Assembly (NCBI GenBank): GCA_020073485.1
Contig: JAIQFB010000025.1
Span: 21,179-85,178 of the forward strand
DNA length: 64,000 nt
DNA from: Terriglobia bacterium
GTDB taxonomy: Bacteria > Acidobacteriota > Terriglobia > Acidiferrales > UBA7541
Reading direction: 5' to 3'
A program made the translations under genes and the position numbers. Each line of letters begins with the position of its first letter. The first letter of the stretch is position 1. Below, in pieces: positions 1 to 9,586 of this stretch. The notes beneath the pieces are model-generated. The model was not told the origin of the DNA. It was given only the letters and a program-made list of their open reading frames with translations, and searched no databases.

Positions 1-1071
1 GCCGTTCGACAGATAATGCGCGACGATATAGACATAGGGATTCCCCTCGCCACCGTTTTCATCGCCGGATTGCACATCATCGACAAACGCCGAAGGCTCG
101 GCGTACCCGAATTGCCCGCCGATCGGTACTCCTGCGTGCATGAGGGTGTCCAGCGCGATCGGGGGGCTGACTACCTCATAGCGGCCATAGTTGCCTGGCA
201 CATTCGGAAAGCACGAGTTTCCCATGCACACGTCTTGTCCCATCGCGCCGAATGGCGCGCGCGGCCCGTGGTTGTCGGTCTGGCCCGCAACCGGATTGGC
301 CAGCGGCAACTGCGCCGCCATATACGCATCCTTCGATGCATAACGAGGCCAGGTGCGCCCGCCGTCAAGCGATGTGGCGATGCCGGTGGCTTGATACGAG
401 TTCTGGCCAAGCTTTTTGCCGCCCGCGGTACCGATGCAGTCATTCGTCCCTTCATAAACCATGAGCAAATGGCCTGGCCTGCCGCTGGGATCCTTGAACA
501 CCGATCCGGGGACGGCGTAATTCAGGTCGAAGGTCTGGTCCTGCTGCGAAATTGAAAACGGGTTTCCGTACTTGTCGGTCAGGTCGGGGCACATGCTCGG
601 TTTCATCGGCGGCATGAAAATCTGGCCCGGTCCCACCGAATAATTCCCGTAGCCCTGGGCCGTGGCCGGCTGTGCAGTCCACTGACCATGCGCGTCGGGG
701 CCGGGGCTGGAAAGCACCATCAGGCCGATGTCGGAGTTCACGCCCTTGGAACCGCCAGCAAGGAAAAACAGATAGTCTGTGTTGTCGCCCAAGGAACCGG
801 GCGCAAACACCGTGGAGTGCTCGTCGGTCGCGGTACCGTCTCCAGCCTGATTGATGCTCTGCACCGGCAATCCGGGGGCCAGGACAGCGCGTTCAGTGTC
901 ATATGCCGCGCCGCAAGCGGGCGTGACGGCCCCGGTCGAATCCGCGTTACAAACTGTAATCGAAACTATTTTGCGCGGGTGTTCGGGGCTGTCGTCGGCG
1001 CTTATCAACATCATTGGCGACGCCAACACCAAAGCAAAGATCGCCACCCACAAGGTCGCTCGAAGGTTCAT
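1..1071 (-). CDS. Exported Asp-box (sialidase/BNR-like) protein, C-terminus cut by window edge
   Basis: The minus strand is open from an ATG at 1071 to the left edge: 357 codons with no stop, so the C-terminus lies outside the window. The protein begins MNLRATLWVAIFALVLA, a signal-peptide-like start. The text SLDGGRTW in the middle is a good Asp-box (S-x-D-x-G-x-T-W), the repeat of sialidase/BNR beta-propellers. The rest is Gly/Asp/Asn-rich, as expected of an exported beta protein, with several Cys residues. No catalytic sialidase residues can be assigned from the part seen, so a real glycosidase activity is not claimed. The roughly 240 bases up to the next, divergent gene hold no other reading frame. 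Confidence 0.75.
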   Translation of the reverse strand, partial: MNLRATLWVAIFALVLASPMMLISADDSPEHPRKIVSITVCNADSTGAVTPACGAAYDTERAVLAPGLPVQSINQAGDGTATDEHSTVFAPGSLGDNTDYLFFLAGGSKGVNSDIGLMVLSSPGPDAHGQWTAQPATAQGYGNYSVGPGQIFMPPMKPSMCPDLTDKYGNPFSISQQDQTFDLNYAVPGSVFKDPSGRPGHLLMVYEGTNDCIGTAGGKKLGQNSYQATGIATSLDGGRTWPRYASKDAYMAAQLPLANPVAGQTDNHGPRAPFGAMGQDVCMGNSCFPNVPGNYGRYEVVSPPIALDTLMHAGVPIGGQFGYAEPSAFVDDVQSGDENGGEGNPYVYIVAHYLSNG

Positions 1072-1312
1072 CGTGAGCCTCTGATTGTTGCCCTTAGGGC
1101 GCAACGCGCCCGCCTCAAATCAGGGTGTTAAAAAGGCGGACAATTTACATCAAGAGAGATTTCCCGGCAATGCTCCGAAAGTCATAGCGAGGCTAGTACC
1201 AGATTCCGGCCTGGTTGGAGAAGACGCGACCGCGCCCTCCAATTCCGCGTACTTCCAAGGAACCCGTCACCTTCCCCTTTTTGCGTTGGAGCGTGGGCAC
1301 CGATGTGATTAG

Positions 1313-3574
1313 ATGGGTGCCAGTATGCGCCAGACGTTTAAATTCCTCGTCGGGCTGGTAGTGAGCCTGGGTATTTTAACCTTGGCTACTTCCGCGGTCG
1401 TGCAAAGAACGACGCGGAGATGGTTTGAGGGTGAAGTGCGCCTGCGGGCGGAGCTTGTGGTGAGCGGAGCCCGCGAAACATTGGCCGCGCACTGGAATGA
1501 TGCGGACCATAAGGACTTGGATCGCACGCTGGCCGGAATAACGCGCGACCAGCGCATCATGGCCGCGGCAGGTTGCAATGCGGATTTGGCGTTGCTTACC
1601 AGCACTCCAAGTTTCCCGCCTAGTTTTTCCTGCACACAAACAGGGCCCCATGTGATGCCGCCTCTGAATACACCGGGGCAGCCCTGGTCGGTCTGGCACC
1701 AGTCGGCCTCGTTGCCGGGTGGGCCGGTGCTGGTCAGCTCCATTCCCATCGAAAATGAGGGCCGGACGCTCGGGTTTGTCATGCTGGTTCAGGACCTGAG
1801 TTTTGCGGAGTTGCGTGAAGCGCGAACGCAGCGCTTCGTCCTGATAGCCTTCGGGATTCTTGCCTTGGTGGCTTCGGCAGTTACCGTCCTGGTCGCGCGA
1901 TTCACGTGGCGAGGTTGGCGAAGGGAAATCAATCGATTGGCCCGCGGCGAAGCGCCCCAGCGCCCCGAATTTCAGCCCATCGTGCGGGATGTTCGCGATC
2001 TGGTCGAACGGATCATGGTGGAGAGGGAAACGGAACTGGAAGGAGGCGCATGGACGCCGCAACGCCTGAAGCTGACGCTGACCCGGCACTTGCACGGCGA
2101 GAAAGTAGTGATCGTCGCGAACCGCGAACCGTACATCCACGAGCGGCAAAGCGACGGGAGTATCACCATGCGGCACCCTGCCAGCGGACTGGTTACGGCG
2201 CTGGAGCCGGTGATGCAAGCCTGCTCGGGCGTATGGGTCGCGCACGGCAGCGGTTCCGCCGACCGGGACGTGACCGACCGGCGGGGGCACATTCCCGTTC
2301 CCCCTGGCGAAGAGTCGTATTTGTTGCGGCGGCTTTGGCTTTCCAGGGAAGAGGAACAAGGCTACTACTACGGGTTCTCGAACGAAGGACTCTGGCCGCT
2401 GTGCCACCTGGCCCACGCGCGGCCGATCTTTCGCACCGAAGACTGGCGCTACTACCTGGAAGTGAATCAGAGGTTCGCCGACGCGGCGTGCGAGGAAGTG
2501 GATTCCGAGGATCCGATCATTCTCATTCAGGACTACCATTTCGCATTGGCGCCCCGGATGATTCGAGAACGGCTGCCGCAAGCCACGGTGCTGATGTTCT
2601 GGCACATCCCGTGGCCCAACGCCGAGCGTTTTGGGATTTGTCCCTGGCGGAAGGAACTGCTGGAAGGGATGCTGGGAAACAGCATCGTCGGTTTCCACAC
2701 CCAGTCGCACTGCAACAATTTCATGGAGTGCGTGGACAGGTATCTGGAGTGCCGCGTCGACCGCGAGCAAAATGCCGTCATTCAGCATGGCCGGGCCACG
2801 CTGGTTCGGTCCTATCCCATCTCACTGGAATGGCCGGTGCGCTGGCTGAAGACCGTTCCATCTGCGGAAGAGTGCCGCGCGGGGGTGCTCGCGGAACTGG
2901 GACTGAAACCGGATGCCCTGATCGGCGTGGGAGTAGACCGTCTGGACTACACGAAGGGAGTCGAGGAGCGGTTCCTCGCGGTGGAACGCCTGTTGGAAAG
3001 AAATCCCGAGTTGCGGGGGCGATTCACGTTTGTGCAGCTCGCCGCCCCCAGCCGCACGCTGATCGAACGCTACCGCGAGTTGAACGATAGCATCGAACTG
3101 GTGACAGCGCGCATCAACGAGCGCTTCGGACAAGGATCGTACCAGCCCATCATCCTGCGAAAGGCCCATCATGAACCGCCGGACGTGTTCCGGTATTATC
3201 GCGCGGCGGATGTGTGCTACGTCTCCAGCCTGCACGACGGCATGAATCTGGTGGCGAAGGAATTTTTGGCGGCGCGGGAAGATGAGCGCGGGGTGCTGGT
3301 GCTGAGCCAGTTTACCGGGGCCGCCAGCGAACTGACCGAGGCCCTGATCGTCAATCCATACGACACCGACGAGGCCGCCGCGGCGCTGCTGACGGCGCTC
3401 AGTATGTCGCCAGAGGAACAGAGGGAGCGCATGCGCGCGATGCGCGCGTATCTTGCCGAATTCAATGTCTACCGCTGGGCCGGGCGGATGCTGGTGGACG
3501 CGGCTCGCCTGCGCCGCCGCGAGCGGCTGACCGGCCGCCTGACGAAGCAATGGCTGGGGGCGAATCCGGATTGA
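1313..3574 (+). CDS. otsA: Membrane-anchored alpha,alpha-trehalose-6-phosphate synthase (GT20)
   Basis: The 753-residue protein makes trehalose 6-phosphate from a nucleotide-glucose and glucose 6-phosphate. The last ~500 residues are a full GT20 domain: ANREP near the N-terminus, [44 protein letters not shown] (the Arg and Lys that bind the donor) and [12 protein letters not shown] (Asp/Glu nucleotide-sugar site). Unlike the ~470-residue E. coli enzyme, about 250 residues precede it: a membrane helix (about 8-29), a ~140-residue extracytoplasmic segment, a second helix (about 173-195) and a HAMP-like linker, the layout of a sensor protein. The start ATG at 1313 has an in-frame alternative ATG at 1325. 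It is followed by otsB with a one-base stop/start overlap. Confidence 0.92.
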   Translation: MGASMRQTFKFLVGLVVSLGILTLATSAVVQRTTRRWFEGEVRLRAELVVSGARETLAAHWNDADHKDLDRTLAGITRDQRIMAAAGCNADLALLTSTPSFPPSFSCTQTGPHVMPPLNTPGQPWSVWHQSASLPGGPVLVSSIPIENEGRTLGFVMLVQDLSFAELREARTQRFVLIAFGILALVASAVTVLVARFTWRGWRREINRLARGEAPQRPEFQPIVRDVRDLVERIMVERETELEGGAWTPQRLKLTLTRHLHGEKVVIVANREPYIHERQSDGSITMRHPASGLVTALEPVMQACSGVWVAHGSGSADRDVTDRRGHIPVPPGEESYLLRRLWLSREEEQGYYYGFSNEGLWPLCHLAHARPIFRTEDWRYYLEVNQRFADAACEEVDSEDPIILIQDYHFALAPRMIRERLPQATVLMFWHIPWPNAERFGICPWRKELLEGMLGNSIVGFHTQSHCNNFMECVDRYLECRVDREQNAVIQHGRATLVRSYPISLEWPVRWLKTVPSAEECRAGVLAELGLKPDALIGVGVDRLDYTKGVEERFLAVERLLERNPELRGRFTFVQLAAPSRTLIERYRELNDSIELVTARINERFGQGSYQPIILRKAHHEPPDVFRYYRAADVCYVSSLHDGMNLVAKEFLAAREDERGVLVLSQFTGAASELTEALIVNPYDTDEAAAALLTALSMSPEEQRERMRAMRAYLAEFNVYRWAGRMLVDAARLRRRERLTGRLTKQWLGANPD

Positions 3575-4320
3575 TGCGGCCCATTTTTTCCACCCGAAAT
3601 TTCCCGCTTTTGCGGAAGTTTGCATCGGCGAACGTGCTCGCGGCATTTGATTTTGACGGGACGCTGGCGCCCATCGTTCCCCGGCCGGAGGATGCCGCGC
3701 TGCGTCCCGGGACTCAACGCTTGATGAATGAACTGGCGTCCCTGTGTTCCTGCATCGTGGTGACGGGCCGCGGGCGGGAGGACATGCGGCGGAAGCTTCA
3801 TGGAATCCCCCTGAAGGAAATCATTGGAAACCACGGAATCGAGCCCTGGCATGCGTCTGCTGAGATGGTGCTCGCGGTGAAACACTGGCTGCCGATTTTG
3901 ACGCAGGGTCTGGGCGAGTTTCCCGGCGTCCTGGTCGAGGACAAACGTTTCTCCATCACCGTCCACTATAGAAACGCGCGCGACAAAAGAACGGCGCGCA
4001 AGGCCGTCCTGGACATCGCGCGGACTCTCCCCGGTGCAAAGCGCGTGGGCGGCAAGCAGGTGGTCAATATCCTCACCGAGACAGCGCCGGGAAAGGGCCT
4101 GGCCGTGCAACGCGCGCGGATGAAATTGCATTGCGACAAGGTTATTTATGTCGGCGACGAAAAAACAGACGAGGATGTGTTCGCTCTGGCCCGGGGCGGG
4201 CAATTCCTGACCATTCGGGTGGGGCCATCCAAAACGTCCGCCGCGCAATTTTATATTCGCGACCAACGGGAAATCGACCGGCTGCTGAGGACTTTGATCG
4301 AGATGCGGGCAGGCCATTGA
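3574..4320 (+). CDS. otsB: Trehalose-6-phosphate phosphatase (HAD family)
   Basis: The protein dephosphorylates trehalose 6-phosphate to trehalose, the second step after OtsA. HAD motif I is AFDFDGTLAPI near residue 25, VVTGRG carries motif II, and YVGDEKTDEDVFA is the acidic motif IV. GNHGIEPW is typical of OtsB. I chose the ATG at 3574 because it overlaps the otsA TGA as TGATG, a translational-coupling arrangement, and leaves 248 residues. An upstream in-frame ATG at 3550 would add eight residues inside otsA. The two genes form an operon for osmotic or desiccation protection. Confidence 0.93.
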   Translation: MRPIFSTRNFPLLRKFASANVLAAFDFDGTLAPIVPRPEDAALRPGTQRLMNELASLCSCIVVTGRGREDMRRKLHGIPLKEIIGNHGIEPWHASAEMVLAVKHWLPILTQGLGEFPGVLVEDKRFSITVHYRNARDKRTARKAVLDIARTLPGAKRVGGKQVVNILTETAPGKGLAVQRARMKLHCDKVIYVGDEKTDEDVFALARGGQFLTIRVGPSKTSAAQFYIRDQREIDRLLRTLIEMRAGH

Positions 4321-4346
4321 GACTTCCAATCATGGAGGATTTCCGG

Positions 4347-4794
4347 TCAGACGCGGCCCTTGCCCGAATCGTCCAAGGCCATGAAGTCCGCGAGAAAGGG
4401 ATGGAAGAACGTTTGCTCGCGCAGGTATTCGGAATCGAAGCGAATGACTCAGGATGCCAGGGGCGCTGCTCAAGGGCGTCTTTCCGCGCCGGTACGTTTC
4501 ACACACGCTGAGGAAATGCCTTTTCTCGCGGGCCGATAATTCTTTCTTGAAATAACCGAGAGCGTGCATAGGGACGTTGATGGGGGAGGCGTGCCTGGGA
4601 GGTTTGTGAAACGCCCCCCGAAAAGATTTTCCATACAGATCCAGAACATACACGATCCGTTTCCCGTCTCCATTCGCGACAATTCTGCCGAGTTCCCGCC
4701 GGCAACGGTGCGATGCGATTGGAGTCATGGTGCCGTGAGGTGCGGTTCGCCAACCCGTTCTATTTCCCGCTTCTGATGCCCTGCTTGTTTGCAT
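4347..4794 (-). pseudogene. DUF1722 (YbgA-like) gene remnant, frameshifted and N-terminally eroded
   Basis: Read on the minus strand, the frame gives RELGRIVAN, then NVPMHALGYFKKELSAREKR and YRRGKTPLSS. These are core features of DUF1722, the YbgA-type domain of unknown role often fused to DUF523. After SHSLRF the frame changes: the family C-terminus DSEYLREQTFFHPF continues only in another frame, from about 4437 down to a TGA at 4347-4349. One indel near 4432-4442 therefore breaks the gene. The beginning is also short compared with the family (no clear upstream helix). A CRP-type palindrome lies just upstream at 4829-4844. A sequencing error is the alternative to real decay. Confidence 0.6.
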
Positions 4795-4828
4795 CCTCAA
4801 TCTACAGATCTGATCGGGATTCTGCTAT

Positions 4829-4844
4829 TGTGATCTCAATCACT
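4829..4844. promoter_or_regulatory. CRP/FNR-type operator, copy 1
   Basis: TGTGA-TCTCAA-TCACT is a 5-6-5 palindrome with one mismatch to TGTGA-N6-TCACA. It lies about 35 bases upstream of the minus-strand DUF1722 remnant and about 195 bases upstream of the plus-strand EEP gene. The 14-base core GTGATCTCAATCAC recurs exactly at 6267-6280, which makes chance unlikely. Confidence 0.6.
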
Positions 4845-5037
4845 GAATGTCCATTACCAAGCCCATAACATAATTTCATTAGAAAAAGACGATGATGGCA
4901 GGGGCGGAGGTTCAGTTGATTTCCACTCTTTTCAAGCGCGCACATTTTCTCCGGGTCGTGGGCTCCTGGGCATCTCGTCCCCAGAGTGACAGACCCTCCC
5001 AATGCATTGATTGAAGCGGGGCGCTCGGTCCGCCCCA

Positions 5038-6135
5038 ATGATGCAGCATATGCAATGCCCAATAATTCGTAGCAGTGCCGTTGCCAAGCTTGCAAAGGGT
5101 CTCGCCAAACTGGCCATTTTGCTGTTGATTGCATGTGTGGTTTTCGTTGTGGCGTTGGCACTGGCTCATCGAAAGCCTCCACCAACATTGGCTCTCGCGA
5201 TTGAGCGTGACGGCAGGACCGGCAAGTGGCCCAATCAATTGAATGTGCTGACGTGGAACCTCGGATATGCCGGTACAGGAGAAGAAGCCGACTTCTTTTT
5301 GAATGGCGGCCACGATGTTATTGCAAAGAATAAAGCAACTGTGCTCAGGCATCTTACGAATATCTCAAAGACACTTCGGGAAAATCCAGAGGATGTCTAT
5401 TTCTTGCAGGAAGTTGACCTGCAGTCCCGGAGGACATACCAGATCAATGAACTTGCATTCCTCGCCGGTAGCTTGTGGGAATTTGCATACTCCTTCGCAT
5501 TCAACCACGACGTGTGGTTTGTTCCTTACCCATTCACGCGACCGATGGGCCGAGTTCGATCAGGCCTTGTGACTCTTGGCTCGTATCGGCCTTCCGAAGC
5601 AACCAGAGTGCAGCTTCCCGGCTCCTTCATCTGGCCGATTTCCGCTTTTGGACTCGATCGTTGCCTGCTTGTTTGGAGGCTTCCCCGAGAGGACGGCAAA
5701 GAATGGGTGTTAATCAACCTGCATCTTTCCGCTTGGGATCCCAAAGGTAATATTCGCGAGCAGGAACTGACCTTCATCAACGATTTCGCGTCCAGAGAAT
5801 ACAATCTGGGCAACTTCGTCGTAATTGGAGGTGACTGGAATTCAGTCCTTCCCGGCGTGAGGCTAGATCAGTTTCCATCGCAGGATAAACCCAGCCGCTA
5901 CGTGAAGACGTTGTCTCAAACAGTGTTTCCAAAGGAATGGCATTGGGGCATAGAAACTTCGCACCCAAGCGATCGCCAAATCAATACTCCCTACGTTCCT
6001 GGCAAAACGTACCTCACGATCATTGATGGCTTTCTCGTCAGCCCGAATGTTCGAATTGAATCCACCCGAGTACTTGCGCTCGATTTTAAGGATTCCGACC
6101 ACGAGCCGGTAACGATATCCCTGGCTGCTCCTTAA
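5038..6135 (+). CDS. Membrane-anchored endonuclease/exonuclease/phosphatase (EEP) family protein
   Basis: An N-terminal hydrophobic stretch (LAILLLIACVVFVVALALA) looks like an uncleaved anchor or signal. It is followed by an EEP fold: LTWNLGYAG (Asn, metal site), FLQEVDLQS (Glu, metal ligand), GGDWNSV (Asp/Asn) and SDHEPV (Asp-His catalytic pair) close to the C-terminus. The family includes phosphodiesterases, nucleases and sphingomyelinases; the substrate cannot be told from sequence. The start is uncertain: ATGs at 5038, 5041 and 5050 are all possible and none has a good Shine-Dalgarno. The gene stands alone between two CRP-type palindromes. Confidence 0.75.
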   Translation: MMQHMQCPIIRSSAVAKLAKGLAKLAILLLIACVVFVVALALAHRKPPPTLALAIERDGRTGKWPNQLNVLTWNLGYAGTGEEADFFLNGGHDVIAKNKATVLRHLTNISKTLRENPEDVYFLQEVDLQSRRTYQINELAFLAGSLWEFAYSFAFNHDVWFVPYPFTRPMGRVRSGLVTLGSYRPSEATRVQLPGSFIWPISAFGLDRCLLVWRLPREDGKEWVLINLHLSAWDPKGNIREQELTFINDFASREYNLGNFVVIGGDWNSVLPGVRLDQFPSQDKPSRYVKTLSQTVFPKEWHWGIETSHPSDRQINTPYVPGKTYLTIIDGFLVSPNVRIESTRVLALDFKDSDHEPVTISLAAP

Positions 6136-6265
6136 ATACCCCTGACCCAGGCACCCGGATCAATACGTCCAGACTCTGCTTCGTATATCCCGTAATTTCA
6201 TCCGATTAGACATTCATCGAGACTGTTGACGTCTTGACGCTCGGCTAACGTCGCGCACCAACACT

Positions 6266-6281
6266 GGTGATCTCAATCACA
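6266..6281. promoter_or_regulatory. CRP/FNR-type operator, copy 2
   Basis: GGTGA-TCTCAA-TCACA shares its 14-base core exactly with copy 1. Its centre is about 70 bases before the ATG of the dehydratase activator at 6344. An A/T-rich stretch (TAAAAACTAAG) about 30 bases downstream could hold the -10 of a class II-type promoter, and ACAGGAG lies before the start codon. Confidence 0.62.
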
Positions 6282-6343
6282 GCTGTCCAACCAGCATAAG
6301 ACTAAAAACTAAGTTACCAGGGGATATTAGACAGGAGCGCTTC

Positions 6344-9300
6344 ATGCCTGCCAGGGTAGGCTTGGATGTGGGAAGCGTCAGCGTGAAGCTGGCTGCGATC
6401 CTGGGCCCGGAGGAGACGCAAGCGTTCCGCAAGCCTCTTGCGGAGACCGCGGCATTTCATCTTGTCTCGGAGCCAAAAAATAAATCAAGCACTAGTGGTC
6501 TGGGCTCGATCGTGGTGTCGGAATGCCGACGTTCGCTGGGGAATCCATCCCAGGCAGCGCTGGATCTGCTCCGTGAATTTCAAGAGTTATTGCCGGATTC
6601 CTGGCAATTTGTGCTCAGCGTCACGGGCTCCGGGGGCCATCACGTCGCTGAAGCGCTGAACTTACCATCCGAAAACGAATTCAAGGCCATCGCACGGGGC
6701 GTGTCGGCGCTCTATCCGCAAATTCGAACTGTTTTGGAGATGGGCGGCGAGAACTCCAAGTACATTTTACTGGGTGGATCCCGGAACCGCGAAGGCGGCG
6801 ATTGCACCGACCCGGGAAACAGCTCGGCAGGAATCCTGGACTACTCCATGAGCAGCCAGTGCGCTGCGGGCACCGGATCGTTCATCGATCAGCAGGCGTC
6901 ACGCCTGCAATACCGCGTGGAAGACATCGGCGCAGTCGTCTTGAAAGCAAACTCTACGGCCCGCATCGCCGGGCGTTGTTCGGTGTTTGCCAAATCCGAC
7001 ATGATCCACGCGCAGCAGAAGGGTTACAGCACTGCGGAAGTGCTGAAAGGTTTGTGTGAGGCGGTCTCACGGAATTTCAAGAGCAACATTGTCAAGGGCC
7101 GCAAGGTAATTGCTCCGATTGCGTTCATCGGAGGCGTCTCGCAGAACTCCGGAGTTGTCCGCGGTTTGGCTGATGCTTTCCACCTTGCACCTGAAGACAT
7201 AATCGTTCCTGAACTCTATGCATGGCTGGGAGCCATCGGCGCGGCGCTTCTTGCGGCCCCCGCTCAAGGCAGGCCACTTCGAATTGAAGCAAATTATTCC
7301 GCGCAAAAACATTCTTCCGCTTCAATATCTCATTGCGAACCTCTCTCACTTCAAAACGTCTTGTTGCTGCGCGACCATCCGGCGGTTTCGAGAACAGAGC
7401 CAATGCCGGAAACGGGCAGTGAGGCAATCCCCACATATCTGGGAATTGATATCGGCTCGGTCAGCACCAATCTGGCATTGCTTGATGAGTCCGGCCGGCT
7501 ACTTCATGGAATTTATCTGCGCACTGCCGGGCGCCCGATCGAAGTCGTCAACCAAGGGCTTCAAGAAATCGAAAAGCTCTTTGGCACACGCGTGCGGATT
7601 TGCGGAGTAGGAACGACGGGTTCCGGACGCGAACTCATCGGCGAACTGGTGGGCGCCGATACCGTCAACGACGAGATTACGGCGCATAAGACCGGAGCGA
7701 TGTACGTCCATGACCGGATCGTGCGCCATTTGGATGGCCAAGAGAAAAATACAGCGTCGGTGGACACTATCTTCGAAATTGGCGGCCAGGACGCAAAATA
7801 TATCTCGATCGACCGCGGAGTGGTGGTTGATTTCGCCATGAACGAAGCGTGTGCCGCTGGGACTGGCTCGTTTCTCGAGGAGCAGGCTGAACGGCTCGGC
7901 GTCCAAATCAAGGATGAATTCGCGCGGCTTGCCTTATCGTCCAGAGCGCCTGCACGCCTCGGTGAACGCTGCACCGTTTTCATGGAGCGCGACGTAAACG
8001 CGGCCATGCAACAGGGTGCCGGGATTCCAGACCTCGCCGCGGGGCTGGCCTATTCAGTCGCTCTGAATTACCTCAACCGGGTCGTACGCGGCCGAAAAAT
8101 CGGCGACGTCATCTATTTTCAAGGCGGCACCGCGTACAACGACGCCGTGGCTGCCGCGTTCTCGCAGATCCTTGGCAAGCGCATCATCGTGCCCCCGCAC
8201 AATGGCATCATCGGTGCGATTGGCATGGCCTTGATCGCGCAGGAAGTCGCTGGAGAAAAGGGACGAATAGGCGCCGCCCAAGAAGCCGGAAGTACCGCCG
8301 GCATAATTTCCATTTCGCTCCCTGTTAGCACGTTCCGCGGCTTCGATTTGAATCAGACGCACTTTGAAACTCGCGAGTTCGTCTGCAGAGCTTGCTCAAA
8401 TTATTGCGACATGAAGGAAATTACCGTCGCGGGTGAGAAGACATATTGGGGTGATAAGTGCTCGGATAAATTCCGCAAGAGAATTCGCACGGGCCGGAGA
8501 CCCGTCATCGAGGACCTACTCGCTTTTCGCGATCGGGCTCTCTTTGCAAACACTCGGGATTCACTCGCGTTTCCCGAATCGGGGCCCGGGCCGCTCAGGC
8601 AGCGAGTTGGCATTCCGCGAGCGATGTTCTTTTTCGATCGATTCCCGTTCTGGCGAACTTACCTGCAGGAAATCGGCTTCGACGTGCTGGTTTCTCCGGC
8701 GGGCGATAGTCACATCGCCGCGCAGGGCGCGGAGATCAGCGTGGCTGAACCTTGCTTCCCTGTTCAGATTGCGCATGGCCACGTCAAGACCTTGCTCAGC
8801 GGAACTCCCGAATGCCCTCCCGTCGACTTTGTCCTGCTGCCCAACGTCATGGACATGGAGGCGCCACGTTCATCCATCGCTTCGCAGCTTTGCCCGTGGA
8901 ATCAGACGTTGCCGTTCGTTGTGCGGTCCGCTCCTGCTTTCGAAGAGCAAGCCGGGAAGATTCTCTGCCCAACGATTTACTTCCGGCTCGGCCACGGCCA
9001 CGTCAAGAGCCAGCTGCACAATTATTTCTCGCGCTTCGGTGTGACTCGCCGCGCCAGCGATATTGCCGTTGATCTCGCCTTCGCTGCACAGGCCCGCTTT
9101 TCAGATCAGCTTCTTACGGCAGGGCGTGAAGCTTTTGCCGTGCTCGAAAAGACAGGCGAGCCGGCCATTCTTCTGGTCGGCCGCCCCTACAACATCTATG
9201 ACCGGAGCAGCAATTGCGACGTTCCCCGCAAGTTGCGCGATCTTTATGGCGTCAATGTTCTTCCGCTCGATTTTCTGCCGCTCGATGAGGCGGGAATCGA

Positions 9301-9586
9301 CGATCTGCACCCCAATATGTTCTGGAATTCGGGCCGCCGCATTCTTGCCGCCGGGCGTTTTGCGAGGAATCACCCGAACCTGCACATCATCTACATCAGC
9401 AACTTCAAATGCGGCCCCGATTCCTTCATCAAACATTTCCTTCGGGACGTTGCGCTTTCGCCCTTCCTGATTCTTCAGTTCGATGGTCATGGCAATGACG
9501 CCGGCTATCTCACCCGGTGCGAGGCATATCTCGACAGCAAAGGAATACTGCGATGCTCTTCCAACGGCACAGTCCAAGTCGCCTAG
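6344..9586 (+). CDS. Double BadF/HgdC-type ATPase activator of 2-hydroxyacyl-CoA dehydratase
   Basis: The 1080-residue protein carries two BadF/BadG/BcrA/BcrD ATPase modules. Module 1 opens with LDVGSVSVKLA and has QCAAGTGSF (Cys173) and GRCSVF (Cys212). Module 2 has LGIDIGSVSTNLALL, IGGQDAKY, ACAAGTGSF (Cys503) and ERCTVF (Cys543). In this family these cysteines bridge subunits through a [4Fe-4S] cluster that passes electrons to the dehydratase on ATP hydrolysis. Residues from about 675 (CRACSNYC, GDKCS) match the DUF2229/COG3581-type dehydratase-related region. Large single-chain relatives of about 1400 residues include the part encoded here by the next, overlapping gene. The role is ATP-driven radical dehydration or reduction of an acyl-CoA, normally anaerobic. 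ACAGGAG precedes the ATG. Confidence 0.85.
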   Translation: MPARVGLDVGSVSVKLAAILGPEETQAFRKPLAETAAFHLVSEPKNKSSTSGLGSIVVSECRRSLGNPSQAALDLLREFQELLPDSWQFVLSVTGSGGHHVAEALNLPSENEFKAIARGVSALYPQIRTVLEMGGENSKYILLGGSRNREGGDCTDPGNSSAGILDYSMSSQCAAGTGSFIDQQASRLQYRVEDIGAVVLKANSTARIAGRCSVFAKSDMIHAQQKGYSTAEVLKGLCEAVSRNFKSNIVKGRKVIAPIAFIGGVSQNSGVVRGLADAFHLAPEDIIVPELYAWLGAIGAALLAAPAQGRPLRIEANYSAQKHSSASISHCEPLSLQNVLLLRDHPAVSRTEPMPETGSEAIPTYLGIDIGSVSTNLALLDESGRLLHGIYLRTAGRPIEVVNQGLQEIEKLFGTRVRICGVGTTGSGRELIGELVGADTVNDEITAHKTGAMYVHDRIVRHLDGQEKNTASVDTIFEIGGQDAKYISIDRGVVVDFAMNEACAAGTGSFLEEQAERLGVQIKDEFARLALSSRAPARLGERCTVFMERDVNAAMQQGAGIPDLAAGLAYSVALNYLNRVVRGRKIGDVIYFQGGTAYNDAVAAAFSQILGKRIIVPPHNGIIGAIGMALIAQEVAGEKGRIGAAQEAGSTAGIISISLPVSTFRGFDLNQTHFETREFVCRACSNYCDMKEITVAGEKTYWGDKCSDKFRKRIRTGRRPVIEDLLAFRDRALFANTRDSLAFPESGPGPLRQRVGIPRAMFFFDRFPFWRTYLQEIGFDVLVSPAGDSHIAAQGAEISVAEPCFPVQIAHGHVKTLLSGTPECPPVDFVLLPNVMDMEAPRSSIASQLCPWNQTLPFVVRSAPAFEEQAGKILCPTIYFRLGHGHVKSQLHNYFSRFGVTRRASDIAVDLAFAAQARFSDQLLTAGREAFAVLEKTGEPAILLVGRPYNIYDRSSNCDVPRKLRDLYGVNVLPLDFLPLDEAGIDDLHPNMFWNSGRRILAAGRFARNHPNLHIIYISNFKCGPDSFIKHFLRDVALSPFLILQFDGHGNDAGYLTRCEAYLDSKGILRCSSNGTVQVA

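Noticed and set aside
1376..2788. 470-codon minus-strand frame across otsA
   Set aside because: It lies antisense to the complete GT20 domain, has no domain text and is a shadow of high-GC coding.
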